55,919 nt of DNA from Candidatus Flemingiibacterium merdigallinarum (GTDB taxonomy: Bacteria > Bacillota > Clostridia > Oscillospirales > CAG-272), in assembly GCA_904386005.1 (NCBI GenBank), contig CAJFKR010000005.1, positions 1 through 55,919 of the forward strand, in the 5' to 3' direction. Below are positions 26,539-34,794 of this stretch, in pieces. The translations under genes and the position numbers were made by a program. A model generated the notes under the pieces. That model was not told the origin of the DNA, ran no database searches, and worked only from the letters and a program-made list of their open reading frames with translations. Every line of letters starts with the position of its first letter. Within the stretch, counting starts at the first letter, position 1.

Positions 26539-27720
26539 ATGAATAAACTTAATAAAACGATTCCCGAAGGAACACGCGATTTGATATTCGCCGAAGCGGA
26601 GCTATACGACAGCATCTCGTCGACTTTCGCGAAAATATATTCAGCTTCCGGATTTAAGAAAATTGATACGCCCGCGGTTGAGAACTACGATTTGATTGAA
26701 TCGGTCAACCGTTCGATCAGCCAGGAAAGCCTCTACAAGCTGAACGACAACACCGGACACCTGCTTGTAATACGTCCGGACAACACAACGCCGATCGCAC
26801 GCGTAGTAGCGACCAAATTGAGATCTGCCGAGCTGCCGCTGAAAATATACTACAATCAAAGTATATATCGAATCAACGGCGACTATTCAGGTAAACGCAA
26901 TGAAATCCTGCAAAGCGGAATTGAATTGGTCGGCGCTACGGGTTTGAAAGCTGATCTTTTGTGCATTGTGACGGCGCTTGACGCCCTGCGCAGTCAGAAA
27001 TTAAAGTGCAAGCTCGAAATCGGTCATGTCGGATATTTCAACGCTTTGTTGAATGAACTGAAAATTGACGAGGATGAAGCTGAAACCGTGCGCAGCTTTG
27101 TAGAAGCGAAGAACTTCGTATCGCTGAATATGCTTGATAAAAATCTTCAGATCGAAAAAATCCGTCGTCTGCCGTTGTTATTCGGAGGTGAGGAGGTATT
27201 CGACGAGGCATATCAACTTGCGGAAAATAATGCAAAAGCGATTGAAGCACTTGAATATGTGAAAAAACTATATCGAATGTTAGTATTTGCCGGATATGGC
27301 GATTACATCATGGTGGATATGGGCATAGTGCACAAGTTCGATTACTATACCGGAACGGTATTTCGTGGATATGTGGAAAATGCCGGGGAGCCGGTTTTGA
27401 AAGGCGGAAGATACGATCGCCTGCTATCAGCCTTCGATTATGACGTTCCGGCGACCGGCTTCGCTATTAATGTATGTGCGGTCGCCGACGCGTTGATTTC
27501 GAAATCCAGATTGCCCGCGACGTGTCATTCAGACTTCATAATATATTATGATGACGCAACTTTCGACGCGGTAATTAAGCTCAAAAATGAGTATCAAAAA
27601 GACGGCAATATCTGCGAGCTTTCTGCCTTCGACACGCTTGAAGAAACGAATAAATATGCAAAAATCATGAATATCAGCAAGGTTATAGACTTGACACGTA
27701 GCTCGGAGGAGACAAAATGA
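26539..27720 (+). CDS. hisZ: ATP phosphoribosyltransferase regulatory subunit
   Basis: Histidyl-tRNA-synthetase-like protein that lacks aminoacylation and pairs with the short HisG to make the first enzyme of histidine synthesis. Length 393. Class II synthetase-like motifs are visible: PEGTRDLIFAEAEL at the N terminus, VIRPDNTTPIARVVA, and a glycine-rich GGRYDRLLSAF near the C-terminal third. ATG at 26539 is 8 bases after AGG; ATG at 26533 is too close. The last four bases overlap hisG (ATGA). Codon use becomes AT-rich from here on. Confidence 0.95.
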   Translation: MNKLNKTIPEGTRDLIFAEAELYDSISSTFAKIYSASGFKKIDTPAVENYDLIESVNRSISQESLYKLNDNTGHLLVIRPDNTTPIARVVATKLRSAELPLKIYYNQSIYRINGDYSGKRNEILQSGIELVGATGLKADLLCIVTALDALRSQKLKCKLEIGHVGYFNALLNELKIDEDEAETVRSFVEAKNFVSLNMLDKNLQIEKIRRLPLLFGGEEVFDEAYQLAENNAKAIEALEYVKKLYRMLVFAGYGDYIMVDMGIVHKFDYYTGTVFRGYVENAGEPVLKGGRYDRLLSAFDYDVPATGFAINVCAVADALISKSRLPATCHSDFIIYYDDATFDAVIKLKNEYQKDGNICELSAFDTLEETNKYAKIMNISKVIDLTRSSEETK

Positions 27721-28346
27721 TTCGAATTGCATTGACTAAAGGAAGAATAGAAGAAAAAGCGGTATACCTATTAAAAAAATCCGGATATGATTGCTCCGAG
27801 CTTGAAGAAAAAGGCAGAAAGCTGGTCTTCAAAATAAAAAACGCGGATATAGAAGTGGTGCTTGCTAAGGCTGCGGATGTAATCACATACATTGAACATG
27901 GAGTCTGTGACGTTGGAATCGTTGGAGAGGATACAATAATGGAGCACGGACATTGGTTCCATGAAATCCTCGATTTGAAATTTGGCAAATGCAAGTTCGC
28001 GCTCGCGGGTATCAAAGGTAAAAATTTCTATGAAGGCTACACGCACAAGGTTATCGCGTCAAAATATCCGAATGTGACCAAAAAATTCTTTAATCAAAAG
28101 GGAATTGATGTCGAAATAGTCAAAATCGAAGGCTCGGTCGAGCTTGCACCGATATTGAAATTGGCTGACGCGATTGTGGATATAGTCGAGACCGGATCGA
28201 CTTTGCGAGAAAACGGACTTGAAGTTTATGAAGATGTAGCCGAAATATCCACGCGGTTGATTGTCAACACTGCGGCAATCAAGTTGAAAAAGCTCGAAAT
28301 CGACGAATTGGTCGCTCGGATATCAAGCAGTATTGATAACAATTGA
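27717..28346 (+). CDS. hisG: ATP phosphoribosyltransferase, short form
   Basis: Catalyses ATP + PRPP to phosphoribosyl-ATP, the first and feedback-controlled step of histidine synthesis. Length 209, so it lacks the C-terminal regulatory domain and needs HisZ, which precedes it. IRIALTKGRIEEKAVYLL at the start, the central VGIVGEDTIMEHG, and the PRPP site with IVDIVETGSTLRENGL near residue 155 are diagnostic. GGAGGAG lies within the end of hisZ. Confidence 0.97.
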   Translation: MIRIALTKGRIEEKAVYLLKKSGYDCSELEEKGRKLVFKIKNADIEVVLAKAADVITYIEHGVCDVGIVGEDTIMEHGHWFHEILDLKFGKCKFALAGIKGKNFYEGYTHKVIASKYPNVTKKFFNQKGIDVEIVKIEGSVELAPILKLADAIVDIVETGSTLRENGLEVYEDVAEISTRLIVNTAAIKLKKLEIDELVARISSSIDNN

Positions 28347-28369
28347 CATAAGAATTGCGAGGTTTTGAA

Positions 28370-29644
28370 ATGACACTATATACAAAAAAAGATGTCGCCA
28401 ATTTGCTTCAGATTCTGACTGAAAGAGCAGAGAATATTTCGCCTGAAATCATGACAACCGTCTCTGAAGTTATATCCGAAGTGAGAAAAAACGGCGATGA
28501 AGCACTGTATAAATATACAGAAAAATTCGATAAAATAAAACTCGATTCTCTGTATGTAGATGAAGCTGAAAAGGCTCGATTATGTGCGCTTGTGCCGGAT
28601 GAATTGAAAGAGATAATCGACGAAGCTGCCGAAAATATATATGCATTTCACAAAAAGCAATTGCAGAATTCGTGGATGACGAATTCGGATGGTAAGGTCA
28701 TGGGACAGCTGGTTCGACCGCTCGATTCGGTGGGGCTGTATGTGCCGGGCGGCACCGCGGCTTATCCGTCGAGTGTTTTGATGAACGCTATACCGGCTAA
28801 GGTCGCAGGTGTGCGAAAGATCAAAATTGTCACGCCCCCGAAAGCCGAGGGCATCAATCCCGCGGTTGTATACGCGGCTAAAAAAGCTGGTATTGACGAA
28901 ATTATTTCGGTCGGTGGAGCTCAGGCTGTTGCCGCGCTCGCATATGGCACAAAGTCGATCGAAAGGGTAGACAAAATTGTAGGTCCGGGCAATATATTTG
29001 TCGCAATGGCTAAAAAGCTCGTTTTTGGCGCGGTAGATATAGACATGATAGCTGGTCCGAGCGAGGTTCTGGTTATAGCTGATGAGCGTGCCAACGCCAA
29101 ATATGTCGCAGCGGATTTGATGAGTCAGGCTGAACATGACCCGATGGCAGCCGCGATTCTGATTACCACATCATCCGAGCTTGCAAACGCGGTTATAAGT
29201 CAGATTGAAGCGCAGATAAAAGAGCTTCCGAGACACGATATTATTGACAAATCGCTCGAGAAATATGGCTCGATTGTTATTGTAGACAGCCTTGATGAGG
29301 CAGTCGAATTGTCTAATAAAATCGCGCCTGAGCATCTCGAATTGTCGGTTGAAAATCCCTTTGAATTATTGTCAAAGGTGAATAACGCAGGTTCAATATT
29401 CCTCGGAGACAACGCTCCCGAACCGCTCGGCGACTATTTTGCCGGACCGAATCACGTGCTTCCGACCAATGGAACAGCGAGATTTTCATCGGCACTTGGT
29501 GTCGACAGCTTTATAAAGAAGTCAAGTTATTTATATTACAACCATGAGCAGCTTAAGAAAATCAGCGATAAAGTCATTGGTTTTGCCAGAGCGGAAGGGC
29601 TTGACGCACACGCAAATTCTATAATTCAGAGATTCAAAAAGTAA
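28370..29644 (+). CDS. hisD: Histidinol dehydrogenase
   Basis: Zinc- and NAD-dependent enzyme that oxidises L-histidinol to histidine in two steps. Length 424. VGLYVPGGTAAYPSSVLMNA, IVGPGNIFVAMAKKLVFG, the signature AGPSEVLVIADERANAKYVA and the zinc-site LMSQAEHDP are all present. The ATG at 28370 follows GAGG by 7 bases; a TTG at 28355 overlaps that site. Third gene of the operon, hisC begins 4 bases after it. Confidence 0.97.
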   Translation: MTLYTKKDVANLLQILTERAENISPEIMTTVSEVISEVRKNGDEALYKYTEKFDKIKLDSLYVDEAEKARLCALVPDELKEIIDEAAENIYAFHKKQLQNSWMTNSDGKVMGQLVRPLDSVGLYVPGGTAAYPSSVLMNAIPAKVAGVRKIKIVTPPKAEGINPAVVYAAKKAGIDEIISVGGAQAVAALAYGTKSIERVDKIVGPGNIFVAMAKKLVFGAVDIDMIAGPSEVLVIADERANAKYVAADLMSQAEHDPMAAAILITTSSELANAVISQIEAQIKELPRHDIIDKSLEKYGSIVIVDSLDEAVELSNKIAPEHLELSVENPFELLSKVNNAGSIFLGDNAPEPLGDYFAGPNHVLPTNGTARFSSALGVDSFIKKSSYLYYNHEQLKKISDKVIGFARAEGLDAHANSIIQRFKK

Positions 29645-29648
29645 AATA

Positions 29649-30746
29649 ATGACTATAGAAAAAAGTGTAAAAATGCAGAATAAATATATTACAGAAAAAA
29701 TAGAGAAGCTCGATGAGTATCTGCCAAACACAGCCGAATATAACATTCGGCTTGACGCAAACGAGAGCCCTTTTATTCCGAGCGCCAAGATATTGAATGA
29801 GTTCAAAAGTGCTATTTATAAAATCGAATTCAACCGTTATCCTGATCCATACGCAACCGAGCTGATTGAAAAATTCGCCAAGATATACGACGTTTTACCT
29901 GACAATGTAGTTGCGGGGAATGGTTCGGATGAATTGATCAGCCTCATCTGTAATGGATTTTGTGAAGCTGGTATGATTGCGGCAGTTGCGATTCCGGATT
30001 TTTCGATGTATGAATTTTACAGTGATCTTGCTGGTGCAAGGGTCGAAAGATACAGAAAAAATGACGTTCTCGAATTAAACATGGACGAATTCTACAAATT
30101 TATTAAAGATAATAAAGCAAATATAGCAATATTTTCAAATCCATGCAACCCAACCGGAAAGATTGTCTCTCGTGCTGAATTGATTAAATTCATTGAGAGC
30201 ACAGAAGCACTTGTGATTGTAGACGAAGCTTATATGGAATTCGCGGACAAAAGTGAAAGCGTCATTGATCTCGCTCAAAAATATGACAATCTTATTGTGT
30301 TGAAAACTTTATCAAAGGCATTCGGATCAGCTGCATTGAGACTGGGATTCGCGATTTCAAATCTTGAGCTTATAAAAGCTATCAAGAAAATCAAGAGCCC
30401 ATATAACGTCAATACAATTTCGCAGGTGCTTGGAAAAATCATACTTGAAAATCAAGATGAGATTACATCAAACGTCAAACAAATACGTGAAAATGTAAAG
30501 TATCTGTATGATAAATTATCTAGTATTGCTTCTGATATTTTTGAATCGATATATCAACCCAAGACAAATTTTGTCCTTATGAAAATGTCTGATTCAAAAT
30601 TTGGAGTCGAAATATTCGAATACTTAAAGGTAAAGAAAATTGTTATCAGATGTATGTCGGGTGGTAAATACCTTCGCATATCCGCAGGTAAAAAAGATGA
30701 GATTGATGCTGTGATTGAAGAAATCGAGGCTTATTTACATGGATAA
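29649..30746 (+). CDS. hisC: Histidinol-phosphate aminotransferase
   Basis: PLP-dependent transaminase making histidinol phosphate from imidazole-acetol phosphate and glutamate. Length 365. RLDANESPF near residue 37, SNPCNPTGKI near 165, VIVDEAYMEFAD near 190, and the PLP lysine in LKTLSKAFGSAALRLGFA near 225 are present. No ribosome site is evident before the ATG at 29649; coupling to hisD is likely. Very AT-rich (16 of 60 bases are G or C at 30061-30120). Its end overlaps hisB by 8 bases. Confidence 0.96.
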   Translation: MTIEKSVKMQNKYITEKIEKLDEYLPNTAEYNIRLDANESPFIPSAKILNEFKSAIYKIEFNRYPDPYATELIEKFAKIYDVLPDNVVAGNGSDELISLICNGFCEAGMIAAVAIPDFSMYEFYSDLAGARVERYRKNDVLELNMDEFYKFIKDNKANIAIFSNPCNPTGKIVSRAELIKFIESTEALVIVDEAYMEFADKSESVIDLAQKYDNLIVLKTLSKAFGSAALRLGFAISNLELIKAIKKIKSPYNVNTISQVLGKIILENQDEITSNVKQIRENVKYLYDKLSSIASDIFESIYQPKTNFVLMKMSDSKFGVEIFEYLKVKKIVIRCMSGGKYLRISAGKKDEIDAVIEEIEAYLHG

Positions 30747-31332
30747 ATCATATATTTTTAAAGCGGAAAGAAATACACTTGAAACACAAATTAAAATGAC
30801 AATTGACGCGTCAGAGAATCACGGATTGGGCTTTAAGGGGACAACCGGAATAGGATTTTTCGACCATATGCTCAACAGCTTCGCGATACACAGCGGATTG
30901 AAAATTGACGCTGATATAAAAGGCGATATATGTGTAGATTGTCACCATACGATTGAGGATACGGGAATAGTACTTGGATCAATATTGAGTGATATTGTTA
31001 AAGTTAAATCGCCGGTCGTACGTTATGGAACCGCGTTTATCCCTATGGATGAAGCCCTTGCACGATGTGTGATTGATTTATCAGGACGTCCCTATTTGGT
31101 AATGAATTATACACCGAAGGCTCTTATGATTGGAGAATATGATACACAAATGACCGTTGAGTTTTTCAGAGCGGTTGCTTACAACCTAAAAGGGACGGTG
31201 CATATTGAATTACTATATGGACAAAACGAACATCACGCGGTTGAAGCGATATTCAAGTCATTTGCGCACGCATTAAAGGACGCGTGGCAATCAAAAAATG
31301 GCGAATTGTTATCGGCTAAAGGTGTTTTGTGA
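30739..31332 (+). CDS. hisB: Imidazoleglycerol-phosphate dehydratase
   Basis: Manganese enzyme dehydrating IGP to imidazole-acetol phosphate. Length 197, the monofunctional form without an N-terminal phosphatase. GIGFFDHMLNSFAIHSG, CHHTIEDTGIVLG and LYGQNEHHAVEAIFKSFAHA carry the metal-binding histidines. The ATG at 30739 lies inside the end of hisC and follows CGAGG. Confidence 0.97.
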   Translation: MDKSYIFKAERNTLETQIKMTIDASENHGLGFKGTTGIGFFDHMLNSFAIHSGLKIDADIKGDICVDCHHTIEDTGIVLGSILSDIVKVKSPVVRYGTAFIPMDEALARCVIDLSGRPYLVMNYTPKALMIGEYDTQMTVEFFRAVAYNLKGTVHIELLYGQNEHHAVEAIFKSFAHALKDAWQSKNGELLSAKGVL

Positions 31333-31346
31333 TTTGAGGTATAATA

Positions 31347-31973
31347 ATGAAAATCGGAATTATTGACTATGGAATGGGTAATCTGCGGAGCGTGAAAAAC
31401 GCCTTTGACTTTCTGAATTGTGATAATATTATCACATCAAACAAAGGTGAATTATCCAAATGCGACGCTTTGATTTTGCCTGGCGTGGGCGCGTTTCCGG
31501 ACGCGATGAAGTGCCTGAAGGACGACCGGATTGATGATTTTATCCGCGATGAAGCCGCGAAGAAACCGTTGCTCGGTATATGTCTTGGAATGCAGCTTTT
31601 ATTTGACAGAAGCTATGAATTCAAAATTTGCGATGGACTTGGACTGATTCATGGCGAGATAGTGAAAATCGAAGCAAATGGATTGAAGATTCCGCATATG
31701 GGCTGGAATGAATTGAAAATACAGCGTGAATTCAGGCTGTTAACCGGTATTAACGATAAATCACAGGTATATTTTGTACATTCATTTATGGCAAAAGCCG
31801 AAAACAGACAGGATATTATTTGTACAACCGATTACGGAGTTGAGATCCCCGCGATTGTCGGACGAAATAATATATACGGCTGTCAGTTCCATCCCGAAAA
31901 GAGCAGTGACATTGGATTGCGAATACTACAAAATTTCAGGAGCATAGTTTATGATTATACTTCCGGCAATTGA
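31347..31973 (+). CDS. hisH: Imidazole glycerol phosphate synthase subunit HisH
   Basis: Glutamine amidotransferase that feeds ammonia to HisF. Length 208. Nucleophile cysteine in LLGICLGMQLLF near residue 78, catalytic histidine and glutamate in GCQFHPEKS near residue 184. The N terminus IGIIDYGMGNLRSVKNAF is typical. The final seven codons overlap the start of hisA by 23 bases, a longer overlap than elsewhere in the operon. Confidence 0.97.
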   Translation: MKIGIIDYGMGNLRSVKNAFDFLNCDNIITSNKGELSKCDALILPGVGAFPDAMKCLKDDRIDDFIRDEAAKKPLLGICLGMQLLFDRSYEFKICDGLGLIHGEIVKIEANGLKIPHMGWNELKIQREFRLLTGINDKSQVYFVHSFMAKAENRQDIICTTDYGVEIPAIVGRNNIYGCQFHPEKSSDIGLRILQNFRSIVYDYTSGN

Positions 31974-32664
31974 CATTCTGGATCAGAAGTGCGTAAGACT
32001 TACAAAGGGTGACTACAACACCGCTAAAAAAGTCGCGCAGGACCCAATAGAAACAGCAAAAGAATTTGAATCGGCAGGCGCGGAATTTATACATATGGTC
32101 GACCTGAATGGAGCGCGTGACGGTCGGATTGTTAACAACGAAATATATGAAAAGGTCGTTAAAAGTGTTAATATTCCGATTGAGGTCGGTGGTGGAATCA
32201 GAAATATCGAAATAGTCGATTATTACATATCAAAAGGTATAAATCGAGTGATAATCGGATCCGCCGCATTGACTGATCCGGAGTTTGTCAAAGCTGCGGT
32301 GGACAAATATGGAGACCGTATTGCGGTCGGAATTGATGCCGAGAATGGCATGGTGAAAACGTCTGGCTGGCTTGAAAACTCAAATGTAAATTACATTGAC
32401 TTAGCCTTGAAAATGCAGGATGTAGGCGTAAAATACTTGATATTTACCGACATCTCAAAAGACGGAACCTTATCTGGTCCGAACTTTGCTCAATTAAAAG
32501 AATTGTCCGGTTCGGTTAGCATAAATATCATTGCAAGCGGCGGTATACATGACATCAATGATATAATCATGTTAAAAAGCATGAATTTGTATGGAGCGAT
32601 ATGCGGAAAATCCATATACAGCGGTAGTATTGACTTGCGAGAAGCAATTAGAATCTCGAAATAA
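31951..32664 (+). CDS. hisA: ProFAR isomerase
   Basis: TIM-barrel isomerase that opens the ribose of ProFAR to PRFAR. Length 237. ILPAIDILDQKCVRLTKGDY at the start, VDLNGARDG, IEVGGGIRN and the C-terminal IIASGGIHDINDI with its phosphate-binding glycines are diagnostic. Its start lies within hisH; AGGAGC in the hisH coding region serves as ribosome site. hisF follows after 24 bases. Confidence 0.97.
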   Translation: MIILPAIDILDQKCVRLTKGDYNTAKKVAQDPIETAKEFESAGAEFIHMVDLNGARDGRIVNNEIYEKVVKSVNIPIEVGGGIRNIEIVDYYISKGINRVIIGSAALTDPEFVKAAVDKYGDRIAVGIDAENGMVKTSGWLENSNVNYIDLALKMQDVGVKYLIFTDISKDGTLSGPNFAQLKELSGSVSINIIASGGIHDINDIIMLKSMNLYGAICGKSIYSGSIDLREAIRISK

Positions 32665-32688
32665 AATATAAAGAAAGGTAATGAGATT

Positions 32689-33453
32689 ATGCTTTCCAAA
32701 CGTATCATTCCCTGCCTTGACGTAAAGGATGGACGGGTCGTCAAAGGCGTGAATTTTATAGATCTACGAGACGCGGGCGATCCGGTTGAAAGCGCTAAAT
32801 ACTATAATGAACAGGGCGCGGATGAGCTCGTTTTTCTTGATATTACCGCATCGAGCGATTGCAGAAAAACGATTACTGATGTGGTTGAACGCACCGCGTG
32901 CGAGGTGTTTATGCCGCTGACCGTTGGCGGAGGCATACGTACGGTTGAGGATTTTCGCGAAATACTGCTCTCGGGCGCTGACAAGGTAGCGGTCAATTCC
33001 GCGGCGGTGCTAAACAAAAACATTATCGCGGAAGCTGCTGACAAATTCGGAAGCCAGTGCGTAGTACTTGCAATCGACGCCAAACGCAAGCCTGACGGTA
33101 GCTTTACCGTCTATATCAACGGTGGCAGAAAGGACATGGGGCTTGACGCCGTCGAGTGGGCAAAAGAGGGTGAAAAACTTGGCGCGGGTGAAATACTGCT
33201 GACTTCAATGGATTGCGACGGAACGAAAAACGGATTTGATATTGAGCTGACAAGAAAGATAACCGAAGCGGTTAATATACCGGTAATCGCTTCAGGCGGA
33301 GGCGGACAGCTTGAGCATTTCTATGATGTATTCGAACAGACGAATTGCGACGCCGCGCTTGCGGCAAGCCTGTTCCACTTCCGCGAACTGACAATAAATC
33401 AGGTCAAGGAATATCTGCATGAGCGCGGAATTCCGGTGCGAATGAATGTTTAG
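32689..33453 (+). CDS. hisF: Imidazole glycerol phosphate synthase subunit HisF
   Basis: TIM-barrel cyclase that makes IGP and AICAR from PRFAR with ammonia from HisH. Length 254. [18 protein letters not shown] at the N terminus carries the catalytic aspartate; [13 protein letters not shown] and the later [15 protein letters not shown] with the second catalytic aspartate are present. AAGAAAGG precedes the start. G+C is higher than in hisC and hisB. Confidence 0.97.
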   Translation: MLSKRIIPCLDVKDGRVVKGVNFIDLRDAGDPVESAKYYNEQGADELVFLDITASSDCRKTITDVVERTACEVFMPLTVGGGIRTVEDFREILLSGADKVAVNSAAVLNKNIIAEAADKFGSQCVVLAIDAKRKPDGSFTVYINGGRKDMGLDAVEWAKEGEKLGAGEILLTSMDCDGTKNGFDIELTRKITEAVNIPVIASGGGGQLEHFYDVFEQTNCDAALAASLFHFRELTINQVKEYLHERGIPVRMNV

Positions 33454-33487
33454 AATATTGCATAAATATACGTGAGGCGTGAATATA

Positions 33488-33847
33488 ATGGAATACAATG
33501 GCATTGAGCTCAAAGAGTTTTTTAAAAAATCAGAGCTGATCCCCGCAATTATTCAAGATGTCCAAAACAATGAAATATTAATGCTCGCTTATATGAATGA
33601 GGAGTCGTTGTCCCTGACATTAAAGACAGGTTATACTTGGTTTTGGAGCAGATCACGTCAGGAATTGTGGAATAAAGGCGCGCATTCAGGACACACTCAG
33701 AAAGTCGTGAATATTTTATACGACTGTGATGAGGACACGCTGCTTGTTAAGGTAGTGCAGAATGGTGCTGCCTGCCACACGGGCAATCGAAGCTGCTTCT
33801 ATCGGGAACTTTATAATGGTAGTAATAAGGAGAATGAAAATGAATGA
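33488..33847 (+). CDS. hisI: Phosphoribosyl-AMP cyclohydrolase
   Basis: Zinc enzyme opening the adenine ring of PR-AMP. Length 119, cyclohydrolase only and not fused to His[40 protein letters not shown] and GNRSCFY supply the metal cysteines and aspartates. ATG at 33488 is favoured; GTG at 33479 overlaps the likely GAGG site. Overlaps hisE by 8 bases. Confidence 0.96.
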   Translation: MEYNGIELKEFFKKSELIPAIIQDVQNNEILMLAYMNEESLSLTLKTGYTWFWSRSRQELWNKGAHSGHTQKVVNILYDCDEDTLLVKVVQNGAACHTGNRSCFYRELYNGSNKENENE

Positions 33848-34169
33848 CAATATTTTACGCGAATTATACGCGGTGATTTCTGACAGAAAGGAGAACCCCG
33901 AGGAGGGCTCATACACCTGTTATCTTTTCTCGCAGGGAATTGACAAAATACTCAAAAAAGTCGGCGAGGAATCGGCAGAAACCATCATAGCCGCAAAAAA
34001 TCAAAATAATGTCGACTTAAAAAATGAAGTTTGCGACTTGATATACCATTTGCTCGTTATGATGAAAGAACGTGATCTACCGCTTGAGGATGTATTCGAG
34101 GAGCTCGAAGTGAGATCTCACAAGATAGGCAACCTCAAAACAATGAAGAAGGTAGACCGCAATACTTAA
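33840..34169 (+). CDS. hisE: Phosphoribosyl-ATP pyrophosphatase
   Basis: MazG-like all-helical pyrophosphohydrolase making PR-AMP from PR-ATP. Length 109. The motif [15 protein letters not shown] with the EEAE-type metal ligands and [14 protein letters not shown] are diagnostic. AAGGAG lies 7-8 bases before the ATG at 33840. Last gene of the hisZGDCBHAFIE operon. No histidinol-phosphate phosphatase gene is included. Confidence 0.95.
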   Translation: MNDNILRELYAVISDRKENPEEGSYTCYLFSQGIDKILKKVGEESAETIIAAKNQNNVDLKNEVCDLIYHLLVMMKERDLPLEDVFEELEVRSHKIGNLKTMKKVDRNT

Positions 34170-34189
34170 AATAACGATTCTTTTTGCTG

Positions 34190-34573
34190 TCACGAGTCCA
34201 ACTTATCGAAAAAATCGACACAGCGATCGCGAATGCGGCGCAGTGTCGTCAGGCTGACGTCCATCTCTGAAGCTGTTTCGGTCATACTGCAACCGATGAT
34301 ATAATGAAGCCGTAAAAACAACCGGCATTGTATGTATTCGCTTGTGTCTGGAAACAGCGTAAGCAGGTGTTCGGTTTTTGCGAGCTCAGCTTTCAGAGCT
34401 TCGATTTCGGATTGAAGTGTTTTCTTCCAATCGGGATCGAATACATCACGGGCGGTGACACCCGAATTGATGTCTGAGTTTATTTTGCGGTATTCAGTTT
34501 CTTTTGCGGATAATGCGCGAAGCTGCCATCTGTAATTATCAAATCGGCTTAAATATTTCGAATAATTATACAT
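34190..34573 (-). CDS. Sigma-70 region 4-like helix-turn-helix protein
   Basis: Protein of 127 residues. An N-terminal charged helical part (likely coiled coil, residues 40-75, KTLQSEIEALKAELAKTEHL) precedes a C-terminal helix-turn-helix, CSMTETASEMDVSLTTLRRIRDRC, resembling sigma region 4. Similar small proteins are common as late regulators in Firmicute phages (ArpU or DUF1492 type), but no other phage gene is present. GGAGG lies 17 bases before the only usable ATG, an unusually long gap, because an in-frame stop intervenes. Its stop lies 20 bases from the end of hisE, tail to tail. It could be a domesticated phage regulator. Confidence 0.7.
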   Translation of the reverse strand: MYNYSKYLSRFDNYRWQLRALSAKETEYRKINSDINSGVTARDVFDPDWKKTLQSEIEALKAELAKTEHLLTLFPDTSEYIQCRLFLRLHYIIGCSMTETASEMDVSLTTLRRIRDRCVDFFDKLDS

Positions 34574-34640
34574 AAAATTCTATTATATTTCCTCCGAATC
34601 AATCGTGTTTTCACACGGCGAGTTATATTAACATATTAGT

Positions 34641-34669
34641 ATTATACCATTGTTTTTTATTGAAGTCAA
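34641..34669 (-). promoter_or_regulatory. Promoter of the sigma-4-like gene
   Basis: On the minus strand TTGACT (34669-34664) and TATAAT (34646-34641) with a 17-base spacer. Confidence 0.7.
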
Positions 34670-34724
34670 TAATGAGCAATAATTATGTTTTACAGAATTT
34701 ATAAAAAAATTGACACAAAAGTTA

Positions 34725-34752
34725 TTGCAAAATCTAAATAATATGGTATAAT
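34725..34752 (+). promoter_or_regulatory. Promoter of ppk1
   Basis: TTGCAA at 34725-34730 and TATAAT at 34747-34752, 16-base spacer; a TTGACA at 34710-34715 is also present upstream but has no well-placed -10. The leader is about 35 bases. Confidence 0.6.
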
Positions 34753-34794
34753 ATAATATAGTGAATTTATATATGATTCGGAGGATATCATATT

